From: JBAXBF01 sp034429745
Lineage (GTDB): Bacteria > Chloroflexota > Anaerolineae > Anaerolineales > DRKV01
Reading direction: 5' to 3'
Assembly (NCBI GenBank): GCA_034429745.1
Contig: DAOUFY010000138.1
Span: 1 to 8,149 of the forward strand
Length of the DNA stretch: 8,149 nucleotides
The notes beneath the pieces were generated by a model, which had not been told where the DNA came from, ran no database searches, and was given only the letters and a program-made list of their open reading frames with translations. Position numbers and translations under genes: made by a program. The number at the start of each line of letters is the position of its first letter. The stretch's first letter is position 1. Positions 1 through 6,050 of the stretch are shown piece by piece.

Positions 1-39
1 TTAAATATCCAACAGATGGGTTATAATATCGTGAAATAA
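1..39 (+). CDS. Possible C-terminal tail of an upstream gene (partial)
   Basis: Frame 1 is open from the left edge to a TAA at 37-39 and would encode 12 residues (LNIQQMGYNIVK). The other two plus frames stop at 2-4 and 24-26, so if an upstream gene on this strand runs into the window this is the only frame in which it could extend this far. Twelve codons are far too few to show coding, and the stretch may simply be intergenic. No family can be named. Confidence 0.2.
   Translation, partial: LNIQQMGYNIVK
22..27 (+). promoter_or_regulatory. Candidate -10 box ahead of the AEC permease
   Basis: TATAAT is a perfect sigma-70-type -10 hexamer lying about 65 nt before the permease start region. The matching -35 would fall at or beyond the left edge, so it cannot be judged. 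In AT-rich DNA such a hexamer can occur by chance. Confidence 0.25.
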
Positions 40-77
40 TTACCGCAAAAACACTTGAGAAAAACTCGAATATATAA

Positions 78-83
78 AGGAGG
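78..83 (+). promoter_or_regulatory. Perfect Shine-Dalgarno (AGGAGG) that fixes the permease start
   Basis: AGGAGG is the strongest ribosome binding site in the window. It lies directly after an in-frame TAA (75-77). Nine bases downstream, at the expected start position, the codon is ATA (93-95). This decides the start of the permease, because the only in-frame ATG, GTG or TTG before the conserved interior is a TTG at 231, far from any such site. Confidence 0.6.
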
Positions 84-92
84 ATCGCAGCC

Positions 93-1028
93 ATAGAAGC
101 TATTGCAAAAGTATTACCTGTACTTCTTTTATTCTTATTTGGAGCATTACTGAAAAGAATCAATTATTTAAGTCAGCAGACCATTCAAGATATAAAAAAA
201 GTAATTGTCAATATTGCACTTCCCGCGGTATTGTTTCTTGCTTTTTCCCAAGTGGTTTTTCAGGCAGAATATCTGCTTATTGTTGGTATTATGTTTGCTG
301 CTTGTGTAGGGGGATTAATATTGGGACGACTAATAAACAATTGGGCTGGTGTTTCTTCGCCATTTTTCCCATTCCTTATGACTGGTTTTGAAGCTGGTAT
401 GATGGGGTATGCTATTTATGGGGCAGTATATGGCGCAGAAAATATATACAAATTCGGTGTTATTGACTTAGGGCAAGTAACTTTTGTATTTTTTGTATTA
501 GTGCCTTTGCTTGAGAGAAGAAGCAGTGGGGCTAAGCCGATTTCTCATACACTCATTAGTTTTCTAAGGACTCCTGTAATATTGGCGATTTTGCTTGGGA
601 TAGTTGTCAACCAAACAGGAATTATTCTTTCTTTAAGGGCAAATCCATTTGGAGAAGGGATACTCAAGGCGCTTGAGTATTTAGGAAATCTTACTACCCC
701 TTTAATCGCCCTGGTTATAGGGTATGAGATGCATATTAAACTAAATGCTGTAATGCGTCCTCTGCGGACAATTGCTATTCGGTATGCATTATGGTTTATC
801 TTTGGCATTTTTCTAAACTCGGTTGTGCTGCAAGGGATACTTAAACTTGATGCGTCCTTTCAAGCGGCAGTGATGACTATGATGGTGCTTCCACCTCCAT
901 TTGTCATTCCAATTTTTATGAAAAAGGAAAGTATAGAAGAAAATGAGTATGTTGTTAACACTCTTTCTTTAGCCACTCTGGTAACATTGTTTGCCTTTAG
1001 TCTTGTAACCGTCGTTTATCATCCATAA
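93..1028 (+). CDS. AEC-family (auxin efflux carrier type) permease
   Basis: This is a membrane transporter of the AEC family, whose bacterial members export or exchange small organic acids and related solutes; the substrate here is not readable. The product is about 311 residues if translation starts at the ATA at 93, which is the family's usual length, and it is built almost wholly of hydrophobic segments (about ten). The start region reads IEAIAKVLPVLLLFLFGALL, followed by a KRINYLS-type turn and the VNIALPAVLFLAF segment, the characteristic AEC first helix and discontinuous helix. Starting at the TTG at 231 would remove the first 46 residues, including helix 1 and part of the core. A perfect AGGAGG (78-83) sits 9 nt before the ATA. 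The start is therefore either a rare ATA initiation or a G-to-A change or sequencing error at position 95. The family call is firm; the exact start is not. Confidence 0.85.
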   Translation: MEAIAKVLPVLLLFLFGALLKRINYLSQQTIQDIKKVIVNIALPAVLFLAFSQVVFQAEYLLIVGIMFAACVGGLILGRLINNWAGVSSPFFPFLMTGFEAGMMGYAIYGAVYGAENIYKFGVIDLGQVTFVFFVLVPLLERRSSGAKPISHTLISFLRTPVILAILLGIVVNQTGIILSLRANPFGEGILKALEYLGNLTTPLIALVIGYEMHIKLNAVMRPLRTIAIRYALWFIFGIFLNSVVLQGILKLDASFQAAVMTMMVLPPPFVIPIFMKKESIEENEYVVNTLSLATLVTLFAFSLVTVVYHP

Positions 1029-1108
1029 TGGATAAAATTTGGGTTATTACTCATGATATAATTATAAAGTACAACATTAATGATAGTGCGAGCAGATTGC
1101 AAAAATGA
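1028..1108 (+). CDS. Bridging 26-codon small ORF (possible coupling peptide)
   Basis: An ATG at 1028-1030 shares a base with the permease stop (TAATG). The frame stays open for 26 codons and closes with a TGA at 1106-1108 that overlaps the next gene's ATG (ATGA at 1105-1108). The predicted peptide begins MDKIWVITHD and ends SASRLQK, with no signal peptide or known motif. The double stop/start overlap is the arrangement used for translational coupling, and it could carry ribosomes into the peptidase gene, which has only a weak Shine-Dalgarno of its own. No homology is recognised, and an open frame of this length arises easily by chance, so this is an inference from geometry. Confidence 0.3.
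   Translation: MDKIWVITHDIIIKYNINDSASRLQK
1054..1062 (+). promoter_or_regulatory. Extended -10 promoter candidate for the peptidase operon
   Basis: TG at 1054-1055, one base, then TATAAT at 1057-1062 forms a perfect extended -10 element. Transcription would start near 1069, about 35 nt before the peptidase ATG at 1105. No good -35 hexamer is visible at 16-18 nt spacing, which extended -10 promoters can tolerate. It would allow the downstream genes to be expressed independently of the permease. Confidence 0.4.
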
Positions 1109-2058
1109 AAAAGATTCTTTATTTTATTATCTTTATTATCGGGATTATTTCGGTATCTATATTGCTGATTTTCAGCATGCCGCAAATACTTGAAAGAGTA
1201 ATCTGGCATGCAGAGGATATTAGAGGAAGAATACAATATTGGTTAAAGCCGCCTCAAAAAGTGGTTTTTGATCCAGCGCGTGTTACCGAAATGGCATTAA
1301 TTGCCCCCAATGCAGAAAATGAGCAAGCGACGGCCACAGAAGCAATACTAGCGACACCAACACTGCAGCCTACCCCTACGTTGATTCCAATGGCAACTCT
1401 TACTCCAACCTTGAGTCCTTTGCCAAAACAAGTGGACCTTAAAGGAGTGAGGTATATGGATCAGCATGGGTTATATAATTATTGTGCGCCCGCGAATTTA
1501 GGGATGTTGCTGTCGTATTGGGGTTGGGATGGAGATCGTATAGATATTGGCAAAGCGATCAAACCCTACACAAAAGATAAAAATGTCATGCCGTACGAGA
1601 TGGCTGATTATGTACGCGAAAACACTGACTTAAATGTGATTATTCGTGTAGGTGGCAGTTTAGATACAATCAAGCGGTTTAATGCAGCTGGTTTTCCGGT
1701 ATTGATTGAAAAAGGGACATACATCGTTGATATCTATAAAGATTTAAGTTGGATGGGGCATTATAACGTCATAACTGGCTACAATGAAGACGAGAAATAC
1801 TTCATTGTTCAGGATTCTTATTTTCAGCCGGATTATAAAATTTCTTATGACCAAATTGAATCCGAATGGCGCGCATTTAATTTTCTATATATGGTGGCTT
1901 TTACATCTGAAAAATATAGTGAAGTTATCAATATACTTGGTCCGGATGCTGACGAAAAAACCAACTATATGCGGGCGGCTGATAAAGCTTCCTATGAGAT
2001 TGTTGCTTTAAGAGGAATAGACCAAATTTTTGCTTGGTTTAACCGCGGTGATTGTTAG
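1105..2058 (+). CDS. Membrane-anchored C39-like cysteine peptidase, cut short by an amber codon
   Basis: The 317-residue product has one N-terminal hydrophobic helix (about residues 4-24) with a MKK start, suggesting a signal anchor that places the rest outside the membrane. A Thr/Pro-rich linker follows (about 76-107), then a papain-like C39 peptidase fold. The catalytic set is visible: Cys127 in NYCAPANL, His218 in GHYNVITGY and Asp236 in VQDSY. Members process or degrade peptides outside the cell; the substrate is unknown. The reading ends at a TAG (2056-2058) after NRGDC, in the middle of what should be a TPR helix, and the same frame continues after a second TAG at 2062. The peptidase domain itself is complete, so a truncated but folded enzyme is possible. 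It begins the run of genes to 5218, with a possible promoter at 1054-1062. Confidence 0.8.
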   Translation: MKKILYFIIFIIGIISVSILLIFSMPQILERVIWHAEDIRGRIQYWLKPPQKVVFDPARVTEMALIAPNAENEQATATEAILATPTLQPTPTLIPMATLTPTLSPLPKQVDLKGVRYMDQHGLYNYCAPANLGMLLSYWGWDGDRIDIGKAIKPYTKDKNVMPYEMADYVRENTDLNVIIRVGGSLDTIKRFNAAGFPVLIEKGTYIVDIYKDLSWMGHYNVITGYNEDEKYFIVQDSYFQPDYKISYDQIESEWRAFNFLYMVAFTSEKYSEVINILGPDADEKTNYMRAADKASYEIVALRGIDQIFAWFNRGDC

Positions 2059-2064
2059 GTATAG

Positions 2065-2412
2065 TTAGAAGATTACGGCGGCGCAGCCAAATGTTATGAT
2101 GAAGCCTTTAAGTTGTACCCTAGTATTGGAGAAGATAAGCGTCCTTGGCGGGTGATGTGGTATCGAACAGGTCCTTATAAAGCTTATTTTGGCAGTGGTC
2201 GTTATCAAGCTGTAATAGATTTGGCTACGACAACATTAGATCAGATGAGCGAGCCTTATTTGGAAGAATCCTATTTTTGGAGGGCGCGGGCAAAATGGGA
2301 ATTGGGTGATCAAAAGGGGGCGATAGAGGATTTTAAGAAGAGTTTAGAATATCATCCAAAATTCGGTCCGACAATGTATCAGCTAGAATTGCTTGGAATA
2401 AAAATCAAATAA
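2065..2412 (+). pseudogene. TPR tail severed from the C39-like peptidase by two in-frame TAG codons
   Basis: These 115 codons are in the same frame as the peptidase and read as its missing C-terminus. LEDYGGAAKCYDEAFKLYP forms one tetratricopeptide helix pair, and the last ~35 residues (ESYFWRARAKWELGDQKGAI onward) form another. Between them is a RPWRVMWYRTGPY segment of the kind I associate with C39-TPR fusion proteins. The two segments together would make about 435 residues. No in-frame ATG precedes the conserved part; the TTG at 2113 lies inside the first repeat and has no ribosome binding site, so separate translation is unlikely. TPRs usually bind partner proteins. The frame is otherwise undamaged up to its TAA, so the break is either recent or is read through. 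Confidence 0.65.
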
Positions 2413-2421
2413 TTTCAACAT

Positions 2422-3666
2422 ATGAGCGTAACCATACTTCATTTTTCTGATGCACATATTGGCGTGGAACAGACGGGCAGACGCGATAATACGACTGACC
2501 TTTCATTAAGATTAATGGATTATTTGCATTCTTTGGATGCAATTATAGATACGGCTATCCAAAAAAAGGTGGATATGGTGCTTTTCAGTGGAGATGCCTA
2601 TCATTCGCGAACGCCAAACCCTACCTTGCAGCGCGAGTGGAGTAGGCGAATTATGCGGTTATCGAGAGCAGAAATTCTCACGTTGCTTTTAGTAGGCAAC
2701 CATGATATGTCTCCAGCGTATCAACGCGCTCATGCTTTGGATAGTTTTATTACGTTTGATGTGCCTTATGTGAAAGTGATCGATCGTCCTTTGTTTTTGA
2801 GTCCTCAACAATTAAATGGTTTGCCATTACAAGTGATTGCATTGCCATGGATTCATCGTTCCGGATTAATGGCAAATCTAGATATAGAAGTTGAGGGTAA
2901 ATGGGTATTTGAAATCCTACAGAAAAAAGTGATTGAGTTGATTATGGGTTGGATAGATCAAGCAGATAGTTCACTTCCACTTGTTCTGACAGCCCACGTT
3001 ACTGTACAAGGAGCAGAGCTGGGTGGTTATGGTACTATTACTGCACACAACGAAGCGGTTTTGCCGCCTTCCGTATTGAAGGATAGCCGGCTTGATTATG
3101 TTGGGCTAGGGCATATCCATAAAGCGCAAAACCTTAATGAAGGTAGGCATCCACCAGTTGTTTATGCGGGCTCCATTGAGCGTGTCAATTTTGGAGAGGC
3201 TGATGAAGAAAAAGGTTTTTATCTTGTACATGTTGATAAAGGAAAGACAATTCTGGAGTGGCAGCCATTAAAGACTCGAGAATATATGACCTGCGAAGTA
3301 ACAATAAAATCACCAGAATCTATTATGGATAAGATTTGGGCAAAAATGCCTTCAAAAGACGCAATTTCTGGGAAAATATTTCGACTGATCATAAACTATA
3401 ACAGAGATTGGGAAGCGCTTATAGATGAAGCAGCCTTGCGCAAATATGCTGCAGATGCTTTTGAGTTTAAAATCGTGCGCCGCCCATTTATAGATATGCG
3501 TTCGCGCTTGCCGGATGGAACAGATATTAGCCATTTGTCTCCATTGGATTTATTAAAATTATATTGGGAAGTTACCAATAAGGATAAGGAATCTTTTGAA
3601 GAAATAGCTCAACTAGCCAAAGAGATATTTGATGAACAGGAACAGCTTTTAAGTCGGGGAGATTAA
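2422..3666 (+). CDS. sbcD: SbcD/Mre11-family DNA repair exonuclease (metallophosphoesterase)
   Basis: The 414-residue protein is the usual size for bacterial SbcD, the nuclease that with the SbcC ATPase opens hairpins and trims blocked DNA ends. The metal-binding motifs appear in order: Asp10 and His12 (FSDAHIG), Asp58 (SGDAYH), Asn93-His94-Asp95 (GNHD), His192 (TAH) and His231 with His233 (GHIH). All expected two-metal ligands are present, so it should be an active nuclease. The region after about residue 265 corresponds to the Mre11 capping and C-terminal domain. It starts 9 nt after the peptidase/TPR frame ends and has no Shine-Dalgarno, which points to coupling or a leader-independent start. 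No sbcC follows; the next gene is a phosphatase. The partner ATPase may be encoded elsewhere, or this may be a stand-alone DNA phosphoesterase of the same family. Confidence 0.85.
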   Translation: MSVTILHFSDAHIGVEQTGRRDNTTDLSLRLMDYLHSLDAIIDTAIQKKVDMVLFSGDAYHSRTPNPTLQREWSRRIMRLSRAEILTLLLVGNHDMSPAYQRAHALDSFITFDVPYVKVIDRPLFLSPQQLNGLPLQVIALPWIHRSGLMANLDIEVEGKWVFEILQKKVIELIMGWIDQADSSLPLVLTAHVTVQGAELGGYGTITAHNEAVLPPSVLKDSRLDYVGLGHIHKAQNLNEGRHPPVVYAGSIERVNFGEADEEKGFYLVHVDKGKTILEWQPLKTREYMTCEVTIKSPESIMDKIWAKMPSKDAISGKIFRLIINYNRDWEALIDEAALRKYAADAFEFKIVRRPFIDMRSRLPDGTDISHLSPLDLLKLYWEVTNKDKESFEEIAQLAKEIFDEQEQLLSRGD

Positions 3667-3677
3667 TCCAATTTCTT

Positions 3678-4238
3678 GTGAGCAAGTTGTTAAAAAACTC
3701 TCGTATATTAGTTGACCGTTTGAAGAATCAAGGGTTAAAAATTACTGCTTTGTGGTTGTTTTCCCGCGGCTTTAGTTGGATTACTGGTATTCCCATATTA
3801 AAACACAGCCTAGTTGATTCGAAATTATATGTCGGTCCGCAGTATAATCGTTATGGGTTGCGGCACCTAAAAAGAGCACATGTACAAGCTGTTGTTAACC
3901 TACGTAAGGAGTATGATGATGCTGTCCATGGGTTGTTATTGGACGAGTATTGTTACCTGCCAACAAACGATGATGATGCTCCTACCATAGAGCAGCTTAA
4001 GCAAGGCGTTGAGTTTATTCGCCAACAGCACACTGCCGGCAAAAGGGTATATATCCATTGCGGTGGGGGCATTGGCAGAGCACCAACCATGGCGGCAGCT
4101 TATCTCATTGCAGAAGGTTATTCACTTGATGATGCAGTAGCAATGATAAAAAGAGTTCGTCCTTTTATTAACATTACTCCTTCCCAAATGGAGAAGTTGA
4201 AAGAATGGCAAAGGCTTTTTCGCGCCGAGAATTTTTAA
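3678..4238 (+). CDS. Dual-specificity-type (DSP/PTP-like) phosphatase
   Basis: The 186-residue protein carries the cysteine phosphatase signature HCGGGIGRA, with nucleophile Cys128 and phosphate-binding Arg134 (H-C-x5-R). The loop near Asp98-Asp100 (PTNDDDAPT) is in the right place to supply the general acid. The strand SKLYVGPQYN (about 48-57) opens the catalytic domain as in other small DSPs. The first ~45 residues are an extra, partly helical extension rich in Lys/Arg and Trp. The substrate could be a phosphoprotein, phospholipid or other phosphoester and cannot be told from sequence. The start is a GTG 11 nt after the sbcD stop. A GGGGAG at 3656-3661 is too far away (16 nt) to be a convincing ribosome site, so the TTG at 3687 is an alternative start. 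The end overlaps the next gene by 34 nt, supporting an operon. Confidence 0.8.
   Translation: MSKLLKNSRILVDRLKNQGLKITALWLFSRGFSWITGIPILKHSLVDSKLYVGPQYNRYGLRHLKRAHVQAVVNLRKEYDDAVHGLLLDEYCYLPTNDDDAPTIEQLKQGVEFIRQQHTAGKRVYIHCGGGIGRAPTMAAAYLIAEGYSLDDAVAMIKRVRPFINITPSQMEKLKEWQRLFRAENF
4190..4193 (+). promoter_or_regulatory. Ribosome binding site inside the phosphatase gene for the L,D-transpeptidase
   Basis: GGAG, extended as GGAGAAG to 4196, lies 8-11 nt before the ATG at 4205 and within the last codons of the phosphatase gene. It supports 4205 as the true start, as does the position of the Tat motif, which begins only five residues later. Confidence 0.5.
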
Positions 4239-5218
4239 AAATTAGTTCTACATTGATTTTGGGTTCCTTCTTACCGCCTTTTGTGCATCTGCCTCCTAAA
4301 GACGATCCATTTCCTTTGCGTACATCTTCCTATTGGCTGGGTAGGGCAGTACGTTCCGGTTTCTTTTACTCAGAGCCATCGTTTGATAGCGAAGCCAGCC
4401 GCTCTTATAATACCAACACTGTGCTGAAAATCTATGAAGAAAAACTAGGTCAGGCTGCACCCCATACTAACCCTTATTGGTTAAATACGGAAAAAGGATG
4501 GGTAAATGCCGCCTTTATTCAGCCAGTGCGCAATGTAAAAAATCAACCTGTGGTTGATGTTCCAGCCGGCGGTTTTTTAGCTGAGGTTACGGTGCCCCAA
4601 ACTTGGGCATGGCAAGCGGAAGATAACGATATGAAGCAGAAATATGCCATGAATTACGGCACGACTTGGTGGGTGGATTATTGTACTTTGGATAAGAAAA
4701 CCGGGGTTTATTGGTACCGAATTTTTGATGATTTGGAGGAACGATATTACTGGTGTCCTGCTCAGGATTTGCGTCAAGTTACTGCTGAAGAAGTAACACC
4801 TATCTCACCCGATGTTAAAGACAAGAGAATTGAAATATCCTTATCCAAACAGACTTTAACAGCTTATGAATATGGCAAGCCGGTGTTCACCACATTAATA
4901 TCCACGGGAGCACAAGAAGGGGATACAAAAACAGGTGAATACGTTATTGAACGAAAGCGACCATCCAGAAGAATGGCAGCCAATGAGGGCAATGGCTATG
5001 ATTTGCCGGGTGTGCCTTGGGTATGTTATATTTCGTGGACTGGGGTATCAATTCATGGCACCTATTGGCACAATAACTTTGGCCACCCAATGAGCCATGG
5101 TTGTATTAACCTGCCTACACCTAGTGCTAAATGGATTTATCGTTGGACTGATCCGATTGTTCCTTATGGTGTGCAGCATGTTAAGGCGGATGGCACTCTC
5201 GTTTCAATTATTGAATAA
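4205..5218 (+). CDS. Tat-exported L,D-transpeptidase (YkuD domain)
   Basis: The 337-residue protein cross-links peptidoglycan stem peptides through a catalytic cysteine (YkuD family), acting outside the cytoplasmic membrane. It begins with a textbook twin-arginine signal, SRREFLK at residues 6-12 followed by a hydrophobic stretch to about 30, which suggests folded export. Residues about 40-105 resemble a bacterial SH3-like wall-binding module (WLGRAVRSGFFYSEPS, then GWVNAAFIQPV). The YkuD domain spans about 205-335, opening with KRIEISLSKQTLTAYEYGK. Its active-site block has His284 (HGTYWH), Gly293, and SHGCIN with His298 and Cys300, so all key residues are present. It overlaps the end of the phosphatase gene by 34 nt and is the last gene of the probable operon. 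No convincing terminator hairpin follows. Confidence 0.9.
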   Translation: MAKAFSRREFLKISSTLILGSFLPPFVHLPPKDDPFPLRTSSYWLGRAVRSGFFYSEPSFDSEASRSYNTNTVLKIYEEKLGQAAPHTNPYWLNTEKGWVNAAFIQPVRNVKNQPVVDVPAGGFLAEVTVPQTWAWQAEDNDMKQKYAMNYGTTWWVDYCTLDKKTGVYWYRIFDDLEERYYWCPAQDLRQVTAEEVTPISPDVKDKRIEISLSKQTLTAYEYGKPVFTTLISTGAQEGDTKTGEYVIERKRPSRRMAANEGNGYDLPGVPWVCYISWTGVSIHGTYWHNNFGHPMSHGCINLPTPSAKWIYRWTDPIVPYGVQHVKADGTLVSIIE

Positions 5219-5298
5219 CGTCAATAGAAAAATGGACGGAAGATGTTTTTCATGGAAAAAAAAGAAGCCCTATAGACGAAATGGAATAAGGTAGATAG

Positions 5299-5505
5299 CT
5301 AAAGAAATAGTAATCCAAAGATAAATGTTGGTGGGGAAAAAGAAAGCGAGTTCTGCAGGGCATTAAATACAGAATATATATAGTATAAAAGCAATATCGT
5401 GCTGATAATTGTAATAAAGATCAAGTGCCATTGTTGGATAATGGAGTGCTCCGGATCTTCTGTGTCAGTAGAATGGGATAGCAGCGGCTTTATTGTTTGA
5501 TTCAT
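5299..5505 (-). CDS. Possible small membrane protein (68 residues)
   Basis: The minus-strand frame from an ATG at 5503-5505 has a polar, acidic N-terminus (LLSHSTDTEDPEHS, about residues 8-21), one clear transmembrane helix (about 27-48, rich in I and L with YYIYSVF at its end), a Ser/Pro turn and a second short hydrophobic stretch at the C-terminus. The codons look ordinary for the neighbourhood. A GAGAGGA lies about 12 nt before the ATG, a little far. The frame is open upstream to another ATG at 5595, but that start would overlap the smpB promoter. It ends in TAG, and the second hydrophobic stretch is short for a helix. No family is recognised. It could be a spurious frame in a non-coding gap. 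Confidence 0.3.
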   Translation of the reverse strand: MNQTIKPLLSHSTDTEDPEHSIIQQWHLIFITIISTILLLYYIYSVFNALQNSLSFSPPTFIFGLLFL

Positions 5506-5583
5506 CAAGATAATATTTCCTCTCTGCTTTTTCTTGTTGCAAGGGTAATGCCAACACTTTCCCTTATCGTTTATATGAAAATG

Positions 5584-5592
5584 TGCTACAAT
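5584..5592 (+). promoter_or_regulatory. Extended -10 promoter giving a probably leaderless smpB mRNA
   Basis: TG at 5584-5585, one base, then TACAAT at 5587-5592 forms an extended -10. The hexamer ends 8 nt before the smpB ATG at 5601, so transcription would begin at or within a base or two of the start codon. No Shine-Dalgarno is present before the ATG, which fits leaderless translation. The -35 position (about 5564-5569, TTATCG) is poor. Confidence 0.45.
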
Positions 5593-5600
5593 CAAAACTT

Positions 5601-6050
5601 ATGGAATTCAGAAATGTCGCTACTAATCGAAAAGCGTTGCATGAGTACTTTATCTTAGATAAACTCGAAGCCGGAATGGTTTTAAAAGGGAGTGAGATAA
5701 AGTCAATTCGTGCTGGGCAGATGAGTATTAATGAGGCTTACGTCAAGGTTGAGAATGATGAGGCATGGCTGATAGATGCTCATGTTGCCCCCTATACTCA
5801 AGCGTCAAGAGAAAATCAACCACCGCGCCGGCCGCGCAAGCTGCTGCTGCATGCTTCCGAAATCCGCCAATTGGAACGTGAAGTGCGTCAAAAAGGTGTA
5901 ACTATTGTGCCGTTAAGGGTATATATCAAAGAGGGAAAAGCAAAAGTGGAAATTGCCATAGCCAAAGGCAAGAAGATGTATGATAAACGGCAAGCTATAG
6001 CTAAACGAGACGCCGAACGAGAAGTTGAGCGCCATGTTAAACGCCGATGA
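5601..6050 (+). CDS. smpB: SsrA (tmRNA)-binding protein SmpB
   Basis: SmpB binds tmRNA and brings it to stalled ribosomes for trans-translation. The 149-residue product has the family's usual size and landmarks: VATNRKALHEYFI near the N-terminus, EAGMVLKGSEIKSIRAG (about residues 29-45), the RPRKLLLH segment, VPLRVYIKEGKAKVEIAIAKGKK, and the basic C-terminal tail beginning YDKRQAIAKRDAERE that enters the mRNA channel. I chose the ATG at 5601 because the conserved region begins a few residues later. A GTG at 5583 is in frame, but it would lie inside the promoter hexamer region and add six residues not seen in the family. Its end overlaps the next gene by 17 nt. No tmRNA gene is visible in the window. 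Confidence 0.95.
   Translation: MEFRNVATNRKALHEYFILDKLEAGMVLKGSEIKSIRAGQMSINEAYVKVENDEAWLIDAHVAPYTQASRENQPPRRPRKLLLHASEIRQLEREVRQKGVTIVPLRVYIKEGKAKVEIAIAKGKKMYDKRQAIAKRDAEREVERHVKRR

Larger units (their letters stand above)
5219..5600 (+). other. 382-base gap between the transpeptidase and smpB genes
   Basis: I see no plus-strand gene, RNA gene or repeat array here. The left part is A-rich, and TTTTTC-ATG-GAAAAA near 5250 can fold but is not followed by a T-run, so it is not a convincing terminator. The middle is AT-rich with several TATA-like strings (about 5371-5387). The minus strand has an open frame that may be a small membrane protein (5299-5505). The right end holds the smpB promoter. 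No tmRNA-like sequence was recognised despite the smpB neighbour. Confidence 0.5.

Noticed and set aside
545..808. Minus-strand open frame opposite the permease (also others at 1051-1236, 3352-3578, 4577-4777, 6685-6891 and 7529-7720)
   Set aside because: These lie across or opposite well-supported genes, show no recognisable motifs, and look like reading-frame shadows.
2113..2412. Stand-alone 99-residue TPR protein starting at the TTG at 2113
   Set aside because: The TTG lies inside a TPR helix, has no ribosome binding site, and is in frame with the upstream peptidase whose tail it completes.
5248..5268. TTTTTC-ATG-GAAAAA hairpin after the transpeptidase, possible terminator
   Set aside because: The stem is A/T-rich with a 3-nt loop and is followed by A's, not T's, on the plus strand. 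On the minus strand the T-run precedes the stem.
5535..5556. Inverted repeat TGTTG-N12-CAACA upstream of smpB, operator-like
   Set aside because: The arms are only 5 bp, common by chance in a 382-base gap. It is not centred on the -35 or -10, and no second copy is seen elsewhere in the window.
5583..5600. GTG at 5583 as the smpB start
   Set aside because: It overlaps the extended -10 box, lacks a Shine-Dalgarno, and adds six residues not typical of SmpB.
5601..6050. tmRNA (ssrA) gene near smpB
   Set aside because: I looked for a tRNA-like end and tag-peptide frame around smpB on both strands and saw none.
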